In this document: one piece after another, positions 8,483-17,386 of the stretch
How the letters are laid out: each line of letters starts with the position of its first letter
Numbering within the stretch: the first letter of the stretch is position 1
Source of the DNA: an uncultured Pelagibacteraceae bacterium
GTDB taxonomy: Bacteria > Pseudomonadota > Alphaproteobacteria > Pelagibacterales > Pelagibacteraceae
NCBI GenBank assembly: GCA_902577285.1
Contig: CACGYL010000001.1
Coordinates: 1 to 64,000 of the forward strand
Length of the DNA: 64,000 nt
Direction: 5' to 3'
Notes under the pieces: model-generated
Databases searched by the model: none
Seen by the model: the letters and a program-made list of their open reading frames with translations, nothing else
What the model was told of the DNA's origin: nothing
Program-made: the position numbers and the translations under genes

Positions 8483-9913
8483 TTAATTCCAGCCAGTAAT
8501 TGCCTTAACCTCTAGGTATTCAGTAAACCCCCAAAGTCCACCTTCTCGACCGTTACCTGATTGCTTAAATCCTCCAAAAGGTGCTCCAGTGTCTGCTCCT
8601 TGGCCATTAATATAAACTGTCCCTGCTCTTACTTTTCTTGCCACTCTTTTTGCTTTTTCTTTATCCTCAGTTTGTAAATAGTTACCTAATCCGTAAGACG
8701 TATCATTTGTTATTTTAATTGCTTCTTCTTCTGTATCAAATGGAATGATTGAGAGCACTGGACCAAATATTTCTTCTCTAGCGATTTTCATATCGTTGTT
8801 AACATCTACAAATATTGTAGGTTTGACAAAATACCCCTTATTAAGACCATTTGGTAGATCGGGCCCTCCTGCAGCTAAAGTTGCACCTTCTTTAATTCCC
8901 TCATTTATGAGATTTACAACTTTATCATATTGAACTTTGGATACTAAAGGTCCAATGTGATCACCTTTTTTAGATGCCACATCTACTTTAATTTTATTTG
9001 CTTCATCTACAGCTTCTTTTACTGCTCTATCATAAATTGATCTTTGAACTAGCATTCGTGTTGGAGCATCACAAGACTGTCCAGTGTTACTCATTATACT
9101 TCTTACTCCATCTCTCACCGCATCTGGATACGAATCCTCAAAAACTATATTTCCACCTTTACCACCAAGCTCAAGAGTTACCTTTTTAATTGTATCAGCT
9201 GCATTTTTTTGTATTAGTTTTCCTGCTCTAGTAGATCCTGTAAATGAGACCATATCAATATCGGGGTGGCCAGATATATGGTTTCCAACTACTTCTCCAT
9301 TACCATTAACTAAATTAAATACTCCTGGGGGAAAACCAGCTTCATCAATCATTTCTGCAAACAAAACTCCTGATACTGGAGCAATTTCAGATGGTTTTAA
9401 AATCATTGTACAACCAGCTGCTAGTGCTGGAATAACTTTAAGTACGATTTGGTTCATTGGAAAATTCCAAGGGGTTATTAGTCCACAAACTCCAATTGGC
9501 TCATATCTAATTTGGTTGTTTGATTTTGGATCAAACTGATGTTCAAAATTAAAATTTTTTAAAATATCTATTGTATTTCTAGATATATCTGCACCCATTT
9601 TAGTATGAATATCTGATGCAAAATCTAACGGTGCGCCCATTTCCATTGATTGTGCTTCAACCATTTCATTCCATCTTCTATTATAAATTTGATCAAATTT
9701 TTCTAATAATTTTACTCTCTCTTCTTTTGTAGTTTCTCTCCAAGTATCAAATGCAACTTTAGCAGCACTTATAGCTTTATCAGTATCCTCAATAGATCCT
9801 AAAGATATTACTGCAAAAGCCTCCTCAGTTGATGGATCAATTACATCAAAGTCATTAGGTTTGACTGGTGCAACCCATTTTCCGTTTATATAAAAATTTT
9901 TTTTTTCAATCAT
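8483..9913 (-). CDS. NAD(P)-dependent aldehyde dehydrogenase family protein
   Basis: A 476-residue aldehyde dehydrogenase with all key residues: N150 in TPWN, K173 in LKPSE, general base E248 in LELGG, and nucleophile C281 in GQSCDAP. It oxidises an aldehyde to a carboxylate in the cytoplasm. It is a clear paralogue of the enzyme at 35394: both start MIEKK.FYING.WVA and share most motifs. Its neighbours are a 3-hydroxyisobutyrate-dehydrogenase-like enzyme and a VOC protein, so the aldehyde may derive from a hydroxyacid or amine pathway. The specific substrate is not recognisable. Confidence 0.92.
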   Translation of the reverse strand: MIEKKNFYINGKWVAPVKPNDFDVIDPSTEEAFAVISLGSIEDTDKAISAAKVAFDTWRETTKEERVKLLEKFDQIYNRRWNEMVEAQSMEMGAPLDFASDIHTKMGADISRNTIDILKNFNFEHQFDPKSNNQIRYEPIGVCGLITPWNFPMNQIVLKVIPALAAGCTMILKPSEIAPVSGVLFAEMIDEAGFPPGVFNLVNGNGEVVGNHISGHPDIDMVSFTGSTRAGKLIQKNAADTIKKVTLELGGKGGNIVFEDSYPDAVRDGVRSIMSNTGQSCDAPTRMLVQRSIYDRAVKEAVDEANKIKVDVASKKGDHIGPLVSKVQYDKVVNLINEGIKEGATLAAGGPDLPNGLNKGYFVKPTIFVDVNNDMKIAREEIFGPVLSIIPFDTEEEAIKITNDTSYGLGNYLQTEDKEKAKRVARKVRAGTVYINGQGADTGAPFGGFKQSGNGREGGLWGFTEYLEVKAITGWN

Positions 9914-9934
9914 AATTGTACCTTAACATAAAAT

Positions 9935-10876
9935 TTAAATTTCATAACCTTTTTCTTCAGGTTGATTATCAATCAACTCCTCTGGAAAACCTTTAGCTCT
10001 AAAATCAATTTTATTTAGATCTTCCATTCTTTTTACTATCATTGATGACCAGGCTCTTGAGCCATATTTTTTTTGGCCATCTTTAAAAATTTCAACTATC
10101 TTTGGAGAAATTTCTAAAGGTGCATTTAATTTTTTTGCGAGTTCATCGAATAGTCCTGTATCTTTTAAAACAAGATCCATTGTAAAATTTATATTATAAG
10201 AGCCATTTAAAATGACTTGGCTCTCAGTTTCATGAACAAATGAATTTCCTGATGATACGGCAATTCCTTTATAAGCTTTTGCAAGATCTAGATTTGATTT
10301 TTTAGCCACTGTCCATGCCTCTCCAAGAGCAACCAAATGTGTGGAGGCCAAATAATTTGTAATTACTTTAAGAACAGAAGCAGTGCCTAATTCTCCTGTA
10401 TGTAATATTTTTCGCCCCATTACAGTTAAAGCAGGTAAAATCTTTTCGAATGCATCCCTTTCTCCGCCAACAAATATTGCTATATTTCCTGACGCTGCTC
10501 TATGGCATCCACCACTTACTGGACCATCTAGGGGTATTGCCTTTTTTTCAATTATTTTTTTACCAATCCTTTTTACCTCTGCCTCATCAGTAGTACTCAT
10601 TTCCAACCATATTTTATTTTCAGAAATACCTTCTAGAATTCCATTTTGACCCTCCATCACTTCTGCACAAATTTCAGGAGAAGGAAGACAAGTTATTATT
10701 AAATCAACCTCCTCAGCTAGCTCTTTAGCCGAGTTTGCAATTTTAGCTCCCAAAGCTTCAAATTGTTTTGTTAAATTTTTATCTAAATCTCTAACTGTTA
10801 AATTAAATTTATTCCTCAACAAACTCCCAGCTAGTTTTCCTCCAACATTTCCTAAACCAATAAAACCTATATTCAT
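9935..10876 (-). CDS. NAD-binding 3-hydroxyisobutyrate/6-phosphogluconate dehydrogenase-type oxidoreductase
   Basis: A 313-residue beta-hydroxyacid dehydrogenase. It has an N-terminal Rossmann motif GFIGLGNVGGKLAGSLL, the substrate-binding DGPVSGG segment near residue 117, and a KVITNYL helix carrying the expected catalytic lysine. The family includes 3-hydroxyisobutyrate, tartronate-semialdehyde and succinic-semialdehyde-type reductases. Its ATG overlaps the stop of the upstream DMT gene (TAATG), and it lies 21 bases before the aldehyde dehydrogenase, so the two may act in sequence on one substrate. Confidence 0.88.
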   Translation of the reverse strand: MNIGFIGLGNVGGKLAGSLLRNKFNLTVRDLDKNLTKQFEALGAKIANSAKELAEEVDLIITCLPSPEICAEVMEGQNGILEGISENKIWLEMSTTDEAEVKRIGKKIIEKKAIPLDGPVSGGCHRAASGNIAIFVGGERDAFEKILPALTVMGRKILHTGELGTASVLKVITNYLASTHLVALGEAWTVAKKSNLDLAKAYKGIAVSSGNSFVHETESQVILNGSYNINFTMDLVLKDTGLFDELAKKLNAPLEISPKIVEIFKDGQKKYGSRAWSSMIVKRMEDLNKIDFRAKGFPEELIDNQPEEKGYEI

Positions 10877-11739
10877 TAATTTACCTCCTCTTTCTTTTTA
10901 TATAATATCATTACGACACCAAATATTATTACTACTCCTCCAATAAATAATTCACTTGTTGGTTTCTCGCCTAATAAAAATATTGCTGCAAGCAATCCAG
11001 TCGGTGGTATACCCATAGTTACTATAGGTAACACTTTATATAACGGATTATTTTTTAGAACATAATAAAAGCATCCATAAGTTACAGGTTGCATAATAAA
11101 TCCTATGTAAAATGCTATTAACCAATGATTAAACTTAGCAGTTGATAAATATGATATGGTATCACCTTCAATTACTGCAGAAATTAAAATTAAAGTGGGT
11201 CCAGAAAATAATGCAAGCCATGCAACTAATGCTAAAGGATTAATTTCTTTACTCAAAGGTTTAACAATTACTTGACCAAGTGCCCATATTGCTGAACCTA
11301 GAATAGTAAGAGCGATTCCAAATATTTTTCCATCTAAATTAGGTGAGCCAGTTAAAATGTAAACTCCAATAAAGGCAACTCCTATCCCAATCAAAGCTCT
11401 TAAGGTTGGCTTCTCTTTCAACATGAAAAAAGCAAATATTACTCCAAATGGAACTTCTGTTTGTACTAATAATACTGCCGCTGATGCATCTATAAAATTT
11501 AAACCAGTATAGGTAATACTGTATTGCAATGTGTTTGCTATAAACGAAGCAAAAAAGATTTTTTTTAAGAAACCTTTTGGAATAGGAAACCACCAAATTA
11601 AAATAGAAGCAGCAAAAATAAATCTTAATCCCATTAGAAGTATTGGAGGAAAAGACTCAAAAGCAGGTTTCGCAATTACAAAACCAAAACCTAAAAAGAT
11701 AGGAACAAGTGATGCAACTAGAGTATCTTTAAAATTCAT
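10876..11739 (-). CDS. DMT-superfamily (EamA-type) membrane transporter
   Basis: A 287-residue protein with about ten hydrophobic segments, duplicated EamA halves and a short basic C-terminus (YKKKEEVN). It is the first gene of the minus-strand operon that continues with two dehydrogenases, a VOC protein and a homocysteine methyltransferase, and it is translationally coupled to the first dehydrogenase. The 60-base gap to the divergent EutA-like gene must hold both promoters. It probably moves a substrate or product of this operon; which one is unknown. Confidence 0.87.
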   Translation of the reverse strand: MNFKDTLVASLVPIFLGFGFVIAKPAFESFPPILLMGLRFIFAASILIWWFPIPKGFLKKIFFASFIANTLQYSITYTGLNFIDASAAVLLVQTEVPFGVIFAFFMLKEKPTLRALIGIGVAFIGVYILTGSPNLDGKIFGIALTILGSAIWALGQVIVKPLSKEINPLALVAWLALFSGPTLILISAVIEGDTISYLSTAKFNHWLIAFYIGFIMQPVTYGCFYYVLKNNPLYKVLPIVTMGIPPTGLLAAIFLLGEKPTSELFIGGVVIIFGVVMILYKKKEEVN

Positions 11740-11799
11740 TCAATTCATTTAATATTAATGATTATTCTAGAACTTATGATATATTCACTTTTTTAAAAT

Positions 11800-12540
11800 A
11801 TGAATTCAACAAAAATAGAACCAAAATATATAAGTAAATCAAATCCACGAGTTGGCCTTATTGCTCTTGCAAGTGATTTTATGATTGAGAGAGATTTTAT
11901 TAATGTAATAAAGGATAGAGAAATTGATTTTTTTGTTAATAGAATAGAGTGTTATAATCCTTTAACCAAAGAAAATCTGATTAAAATGTCAGATAAAGTA
12001 ACCGATGTTGCAAAAGATATTCTTCCAGACCAAGATATAGACTGTGTTGTCTATGGATGCACTTCAGGAACAATAGCTGCAGGATACAATTCAATAGAAC
12101 AAAAGGTAAAAGCAGCAAAACCAATGGCTGAGGTTACAACACCAAGCACCGCTGCTATAAAAGCTTTAAATAAATTAAATATACGCAAGCTTTGTTTATT
12201 TACTCCATACAGCAAAAAACTAAATGATGATGTTATAGAATATTTTAAATCTGAAGGATTTGAAATAACCTCAAATTCTTATTTTGATATAGAGTCAGAC
12301 TACGATATTGGTAAAGTAGATCAAAATTATTTGTATGATGTGTTGTCTAAAATAGATTTAAATGGCGCGGAAGCATTATTTGTATCTTGCACAGCTTTAC
12401 CTGTACTTCCAATAATTGATAAACTTGAAAAAAAATTAAATTCAATTGTTTTATCAAGTAACCAGGCTTTAATCTGGGATACACTTGTTAAAATAAATAA
12501 AGATAATCAAGTTGAGGGTTTTGGAAAATTATTCAGATAG
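11800..12540 (+). CDS. eutA: Asp/Glu racemase superfamily protein, EutA/maleate-isomerase type
   Basis: A 246-residue member of the aspartate/glutamate racemase superfamily with the two catalytic cysteines in place: C87 in YGCTSG and C197 in VSCTALP. The C-terminal pattern VLSSNQALIWDTL is typical of the EutA/arylmalonate-decarboxylase/maleate-isomerase branch. In ectoine-degrading bacteria, eutA sits next to the ectoine hydrolase gene, and here the next gene, 6 bases on, is an ectoine-hydrolase-like M24 protein. The exact reaction is therefore inferred from the pair. Maleate isomerase is the main alternative. Confidence 0.72.
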   Translation: MNSTKIEPKYISKSNPRVGLIALASDFMIERDFINVIKDREIDFFVNRIECYNPLTKENLIKMSDKVTDVAKDILPDQDIDCVVYGCTSGTIAAGYNSIEQKVKAAKPMAEVTTPSTAAIKALNKLNIRKLCLFTPYSKKLNDDVIEYFKSEGFEITSNSYFDIESDYDIGKVDQNYLYDVLSKIDLNGAEALFVSCTALPVLPIIDKLEKKLNSIVLSSNQALIWDTLVKINKDNQVEGFGKLFR

Positions 12541-12546
12541 AAAATA

Positions 12547-13716
12547 ATGTCATTTAGTGAAGAGGAATATCAAAAAAGATTAAAAAAAGTAAAGTCAATG
12601 ATGGAAAAAAAAGGCATTGAACTTTTAATTTCTCACGACACTAATAATATGAACTATTTGACTGGTTATGATGCTTGGTCTTTTTATTATGCTCAATGTG
12701 CAATTGTTCATATAAATGCAGATGAACCTCTTTGCTTTGTAAGAGCACAAGATGCTGGAGGCGCTTATATAAAAACTTATCTTAAAGATGAAAACATAAT
12801 TGTGTATGATGAAAATTATATTCACACATGGCCAAAACATCCCTACGATTATTTAGTAAAAATAATTAAAGACAGAAAATGGGATAAACTTTCGATTGGT
12901 GTTGAAATGGATGCCCATTACTTCACAGCTTTCTGCTATGAAAAGATAAAACAAGGTTTACCAAACGCAAAAATTAAAGATTCAGAACGTTTAGTCAACT
13001 GGGCGAGATTTGCAAAATCTGATGCAGAAATAAAATATATGAAAAATGCTGCATTGATTTCAGAAAAAGGGATGAAAACTGCAATGGAAGTAATTAAACC
13101 TGGTGTAAGGCAATGCGATGCTGTTGGAGAGATACAAAAAACTTTATTTTATGGAACACCAGAGTTTGGAGGAGAATATTCGAGTATTGCAACACTTCTT
13201 CCAACAGGAAAGGGAACTTCAGCTTCACATTTAACTGCTACTCAAGATAAGTTTGTAGAGGGGGAAGCAACAATTGTAGAGTTATCTGGAGTTTACAAAA
13301 GATATCATGCTCCAATGGCAAGAACTGTTTTGTTAGGAAAACCCAATCAACTAAAAATTGATACGATGAAAAAGACTATTGAAGCTCTAGAAGCTGGAAT
13401 TAAAGTAACAAAAGCTGGAAATACTGCAAATGATGTTGCCCAAGCATTTTGGGGAGTTTTAGACAAATATGGAATAGAGAAAAAGTCCAGAACAGGTTAC
13501 TCAATTGGTATTGGTTACCCACCTGATTGGGGTGAACATACTTTGAATATATATAAAGATGAAATGACAGAATTAGTTCCAAATTCTTGTTTTCATATGA
13601 TAGCTGTAATGCAATTTGGTGATTGGGGAGTTGAAGCATCAGAATCTATAAGAGTTACTAACAATGGATGTGAATTATTTTGTAATTATCCAAAAGAGTT
13701 ACATATTAAGAGTTAA
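12547..13716 (+). CDS. M24-family (creatinase fold) hydrolase resembling ectoine hydrolase EutD/DoeA
   Basis: A 389-residue pita-bread-fold protein: an N-terminal creatinase-like domain (about 1-155), then the M24 catalytic domain. Where metal-dependent aminopeptidases carry two aspartate ligands, this protein has an ELSG...YHAPMARTV stretch. It also shows the RTGYSIGIGYPPDWGEHTL and DWGVEASESI segments that I associate with ectoine hydrolases. It would open the ectoine ring to an acetylated diaminobutyrate. It follows the EutA-like gene and precedes a complete ABC importer. Other creatinase-fold amidohydrolases, including proline dipeptidase relatives, remain possible. Confidence 0.7.
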   Translation: MSFSEEEYQKRLKKVKSMMEKKGIELLISHDTNNMNYLTGYDAWSFYYAQCAIVHINADEPLCFVRAQDAGGAYIKTYLKDENIIVYDENYIHTWPKHPYDYLVKIIKDRKWDKLSIGVEMDAHYFTAFCYEKIKQGLPNAKIKDSERLVNWARFAKSDAEIKYMKNAALISEKGMKTAMEVIKPGVRQCDAVGEIQKTLFYGTPEFGGEYSSIATLLPTGKGTSASHLTATQDKFVEGEATIVELSGVYKRYHAPMARTVLLGKPNQLKIDTMKKTIEALEAGIKVTKAGNTANDVAQAFWGVLDKYGIEKKSRTGYSIGIGYPPDWGEHTLNIYKDEMTELVPNSCFHMIAVMQFGDWGVEASESIRVTNNGCELFCNYPKELHIKS

Positions 13717-13761
13717 TTAACTGTTGCAAATAACATAACTAAATGTTTTAAAAACTATCTT

Positions 13762-14847
13762 ATGTCAAAAAAAGCTGATTTCGTAAAATTTGATAAAGTA
13801 GACAAAAGTTACGACGGTAAAGTGTTAGTAGTAAAAGATCTGAACTTAGATATTGAAGAAGGCGAATTTGTAACAATGCTTGGACCTTCTGGTTCAGGAA
13901 AAACCACATGTCTAATGATGCTTGCTGGTTTTGAAACTCCAACTAATGGAGAAATATTTTTAGATAACAATCCAATTTCAAATATTCCACCACATAAAAG
14001 AGGGATCGGAATGGTTTTTCAAAATTATGCTTTATTTCCTCACATGACAGTCTTTGAAAATTTAGCATTTCCGTTAAAGGTTAGAAAGATGTCTCAAGAG
14101 GATATAGAGAAAAAAGTCGACAAAGCTTTATCAATGGTCTCACTGGGTGGATTTGCAAACAGAATGCCAGGTCAACTGTCAGGTGGTCAACAACAAAGAG
14201 TAGCAGTTGCAAGAGCATTAGTTTTTGATCCTGCAGTGGTATTAATGGATGAACCTTTAGGCGCCTTAGATAAAAATTTAAGAGAAAGTATGCAATACGA
14301 AATTAAACACATTCACGAAAGTATTGGTGTTACAGTTGTTTATGTAACTCATGATCAAGGTGAGGCTTTAACAATGTCAAATAGGATTGCGGTATTTAAT
14401 GATGGCAAAGTTCAACAACTATCAAGCCCTGATAAGTTATATGAGGAACCAGTTAACTCTTTTGTTGCAGAATTTATTGGAGAAAATAATACTTTTGGTG
14501 GAGAAGTTTCGGAAATTTCAAATGGAACATGTAAAGTGAAATTAGAAAAGGGTGAAATAATTGCCAATCCAATTTCTGTTAAATCTGTTGGAGAAAAAAC
14601 TACAGTATCAATTAGACCAGAACGAGCTTTGATAAACCCTAAAGATAAAATGGATAATAATCAAAAAGGAAAAATCGAAGAGGTGATTTATCATGGGGAT
14701 CATACTAGAGTTAGATTAAATTTACTTGGTAATTCAGAATTTATATTGAAAGTTCCAAATAGTTCTCAAAATTTAGATATAAAACTTGGTAATGAAATTA
14801 ATATTGGCTGGAATAGTCATGACGCTAGAGCTTTAGACCCAAAATAA
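13762..14847 (+). CDS. potA: Spermidine/putrescine-type ABC transporter ATP-binding protein
   Basis: A 361-residue ABC ATPase. Walker A GPSGSGKTT is at residues 41-49, followed by the LSGGQQQRVAVARAL signature, Walker B VVLMDEP and the H-loop VTHDQ. A C-terminal TOBE-like domain covers about residues 240-361, the normal plan for PotA/FbpC-type importers. It leads a four-gene system (ATPase, binding protein, two permeases) directly after the EutA/EutD-like pair. Specificity lies with the binding protein, so polyamine transport is a family label rather than a proven substrate. Confidence 0.9.
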   Translation: MSKKADFVKFDKVDKSYDGKVLVVKDLNLDIEEGEFVTMLGPSGSGKTTCLMMLAGFETPTNGEIFLDNNPISNIPPHKRGIGMVFQNYALFPHMTVFENLAFPLKVRKMSQEDIEKKVDKALSMVSLGGFANRMPGQLSGGQQQRVAVARALVFDPAVVLMDEPLGALDKNLRESMQYEIKHIHESIGVTVVYVTHDQGEALTMSNRIAVFNDGKVQQLSSPDKLYEEPVNSFVAEFIGENNTFGGEVSEISNGTCKVKLEKGEIIANPISVKSVGEKTTVSIRPERALINPKDKMDNNQKGKIEEVIYHGDHTRVRLNLLGNSEFILKVPNSSQNLDIKLGNEINIGWNSHDARALDPK

Positions 14848-14880
14848 CCTAAATTATTAGATTTTCGCCAAAATCACCTG

Positions 14881-14909
14881 TTGACTCTTATATTCTATGT
14901 TGCTGTACT
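14881..14909 (+). promoter_or_regulatory. Probable promoter for the Pot-type binding protein gene
   Basis: TTGACT (14881-14886) and TGTACT (14904-14909) are separated by 17 bases, a good sigma-70-like arrangement with a weaker -10 box. It lies 36 bases before an AAACGGAGGATAA ribosome-binding segment and the ATG at 14946. It would let the binding protein be made in excess of the upstream ATPase. Seen by eye only; no transcript evidence. Confidence 0.45.
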
Positions 14910-14945
14910 CGTTTTTTATAAAAAAAACGTTTAAACGGAGGATAA

Positions 14946-16064
14946 ATGAAAAAATTAAGTAAATTATTACTTGCTTTAACATTTGCAGTTTCTGTATCTA
15001 CATCCGCTTTTGCAGTAGTTGTTGCATCATGGGGTGGAGCATACACAGAAAGTCAAAAGTTAGGATATGGTGATCCAACATCGAAGGCATTAGGTATACC
15101 AATCGAGTGGGTTGACTATTCAGGCGGACTTTCAGAAATTAAAGCTCAAATAGAAGCAGGAGCAATCACATGGGATATTATAGACGTATTCGCTTACGAT
15201 ACTATTAATGGTTGTGATGAAGGAATTTTTGTTGAATTTGATTTTGACAAAGACTTTCCACCAGCACCAGATGGTACGCCTGCAAGTGAAGACTTCTTCA
15301 CTGATATGCCAAGTAAATGTGCGGTAGGAAATATTTTATATTCTTGGAACTATGCTTACAACAGTGATTTGTTAAAAAGCACTCCAACGACTTTAAAAGA
15401 TTTCTTTAACACAAAAAGATTTCCAGGAAAAAGAGCTATTTACAAAAGTGCATTAACTAACTTAGAGATTGCATTAGCAGCAGATGGCGTAAAAATGGGT
15501 AAAGGTGGAGAATTTATCTACAAAAAATTAGAAGAGCCAGGATATGTTGACAGAGCAATGAATAAAATCAAAGCACTATGTGAGGATCCAAATGGCGGAT
15601 GTGTATTTTGGTCAGCTGGAGCTCAACCACCAGAATTATTAATGAGTGGTGAAGTTGTAATGGCAACTGGTTGGAATGGTAGATTTTTCAATGCAGCTGT
15701 TGGAGAAGGTGCTCCAATAGTTCAAGTTTGGGACGGACAAGGTCTTGACTATGAATATTTTGCATTAGTTAAAGGTGGACCAAACCAAGAAGATGCTATG
15801 AAGGCTTTAGCAATGATGACAAGTACTGAGATGTTAGCAGGAAGTGCAAAATACATTGCATATGCACCATGGAGAAAATCATCAATTGCAGTTATGGAAG
15901 CAGGCGAGCCTTGGTATAAAGATGGAAAAACTAATATGGTTCCACATATGCCAACAGCACCAGCTAACCTTAAAAGATACTTCTTAGTAGACGCTGAGTA
16001 CTGGGCTGATAACGGTACAGAGCTTGGTGAAAAATGGGAAGCTATGAAAGCTAGCATTAAATAA
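14946..16064 (+). CDS. potD: Periplasmic substrate-binding protein, PotD/PotF family
   Basis: A 372-residue secreted binding protein. A signal peptide ends at about residue 23 (STSAFA|VVVASWGG), and the mature start VVASWGGAYTESQ is typical of spermidine/putrescine- or Fe-type extracellular binding proteins. An excellent GGAGGA ribosome-binding site lies just upstream. It is flanked by the ATPase gene before and two permease genes after. A strong hairpin terminator follows 35 bases after the stop and should raise its expression above that of the permeases. The ligand could be a polyamine or, from the adjacent genes, an ectoine-like solute. Confidence 0.88.
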   Translation: MKKLSKLLLALTFAVSVSTSAFAVVVASWGGAYTESQKLGYGDPTSKALGIPIEWVDYSGGLSEIKAQIEAGAITWDIIDVFAYDTINGCDEGIFVEFDFDKDFPPAPDGTPASEDFFTDMPSKCAVGNILYSWNYAYNSDLLKSTPTTLKDFFNTKRFPGKRAIYKSALTNLEIALAADGVKMGKGGEFIYKKLEEPGYVDRAMNKIKALCEDPNGGCVFWSAGAQPPELLMSGEVVMATGWNGRFFNAAVGEGAPIVQVWDGQGLDYEYFALVKGGPNQEDAMKALAMMTSTEMLAGSAKYIAYAPWRKSSIAVMEAGEPWYKDGKTNMVPHMPTAPANLKRYFLVDAEYWADNGTELGEKWEAMKASIK

Positions 16065-16099
16065 TTAAAGTTTTAATCACTTTAATTTTATATTATATT

Positions 16100-16130
16100 A
16101 AGGGCGGTCGCATTGACCGCCCTTTTTTTT
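16100..16130 (+). terminator. Intercistronic rho-independent terminator or attenuating hairpin
   Basis: A perfect 10-bp stem, AAGGGCGGTC (16100-16109) with GACCGCCCTT (16115-16124), has a five-base GCATT loop and is followed by further T residues to 16130. The permease start codon ATG is the very next triplet. Read-through must therefore feed the two permease genes, giving much more binding protein than permease. Confidence 0.85.
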
Positions 16131-17384
16131 ATGAGCTCAGAAACAGGAAAAATTTTAACAACAGATGGAATTCCTTTAGAGGAAAGTCTAAAACAGGCAG
16201 AAAAAAAAAATAAAATTAAGGCTTTTCTATTAGTTGCACCGTTATTATTATTTTTGATTATTACATACATGATTCCTATTGGTGATATGTTTTCAAGAAG
16301 CATAGACGATAAGATGGTTACTAATATGCTTCCCAAAACTTATAAAGCAATGGAGAATTGGGATGGAAAAGAATTACCCCCAGAGGAAGTTTTTGAAGCG
16401 TTTTACCTAGACTATAAAATTCTTGTTAAAAATAAAACCGCAGGGAAATTACAGACACAGCTAAACTATGAAAAAAATGGTTTTAAGAGCGTTTTAAAAA
16501 AACTTGCTAGAAAACAAAAGAAATTTGAGGAGGGAAATTACAAAGAACAAATAATGAAAGTTCATAAAAGATGGAGAAATGTTGAATATTGGAGAGCAAT
16601 TAAAAGAAGAGCTCCATCTTATACATATTCAAAATACCTTAAAGGTGTAGACATGTACTCTAATGAAGATGGAAAAATTGTTCAAGTTTCTGAGGATAGA
16701 AGAATTCATAGAATATTATGGATAAGAACAGTGGAGGTAGCTTTTTTTGTTACTTTATTTTGTTTTTTGATGGCTTACCCAATTGCACATTTATTGGCAA
16801 CTCTACCAATGAAATATAGTAATTTGCTGATGATCTGCGTCCTTCTTCCTTTCTGGACATCTTTACTAGTAAGAACTGCAAGTTGGATGATTTTGTTACA
16901 GCAACAAGGAATTGTGAATGATTTCTTTGTTTGGACAGGTCTTGTTGCAGACGATAACAGACCTGAGATGATGTACAATAAAACTGGAACTTACGTAGCA
17001 ATGACCCAAATACTTTTACCTTTTATGGTTTTGCCTTTGTATAGTGTCATGAAAACGATCTCTCCAAGTCTTATGAGGGCTGGTAAGTCTTTAGGCGCAA
17101 CTCCAGCGGTTGCATTTTTTAAAGTTTATTTTCCACTTACAATTCCAGGAATAGGTGCAGGTTGCCTATTAGTATTTATTTTAGCAATTGGATATTATAT
17201 TACGCCAGCACTTGTTGGAGGTGCATCTGGAACACTTATTAGTAATCAGATAGCATATCATATGAAAAGTACTTTAGATTGGAGTTTTGCATCTGCAATG
17301 GGCCTGATGCTTTTAACGGGTGTGTTAGCAATATATTGGATTTATAATAAACTTGTTGGAGTTGATAACATCAAATTAGGTTAA
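16131..17384 (+). CDS. potB: ABC transporter permease, PotB-type, with long periplasmic insert
   Basis: About 417 residues from ATG 16131 (MSSETGKIL). An upstream TTG in frame at 16113 falls inside the terminator stem and is rejected. A first membrane helix (about 31-50) is followed by roughly 130 charged residues before the remaining helices, longer than in E. coli PotB (about 275-285 residues overall). The cytoplasmic coupling EAA-like loop reads GKSLGATPAVAFFKVYFPLTIPG. No Shine-Dalgarno sequence is possible, because a U-tract directly precedes the ATG. It is followed 2 bases later by the PotC-type permease. Confidence 0.88.
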   Translation: MSSETGKILTTDGIPLEESLKQAEKKNKIKAFLLVAPLLLFLIITYMIPIGDMFSRSIDDKMVTNMLPKTYKAMENWDGKELPPEEVFEAFYLDYKILVKNKTAGKLQTQLNYEKNGFKSVLKKLARKQKKFEEGNYKEQIMKVHKRWRNVEYWRAIKRRAPSYTYSKYLKGVDMYSNEDGKIVQVSEDRRIHRILWIRTVEVAFFVTLFCFLMAYPIAHLLATLPMKYSNLLMICVLLPFWTSLLVRTASWMILLQQQGIVNDFFVWTGLVADDNRPEMMYNKTGTYVAMTQILLPFMVLPLYSVMKTISPSLMRAGKSLGATPAVAFFKVYFPLTIPGIGAGCLLVFILAIGYYITPALVGGASGTLISNQIAYHMKSTLDWSFASAMGLMLLTGVLAIYWIYNKLVGVDNIKLG

Positions 17385-17386
17385 TT

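Noticed and set aside
9084-9539. Long plus-strand open frame (151 codons) opposite the aldehyde dehydrogenase.
   Set aside because: It is antisense to a gene with complete catalytic motifs; it appears to be a codon-bias shadow.
16113-16130. TTG start giving the PotB-type permease six extra residues.
   Set aside because: It lies inside the right arm of a terminator hairpin; the ATG at 16131 is preferred.
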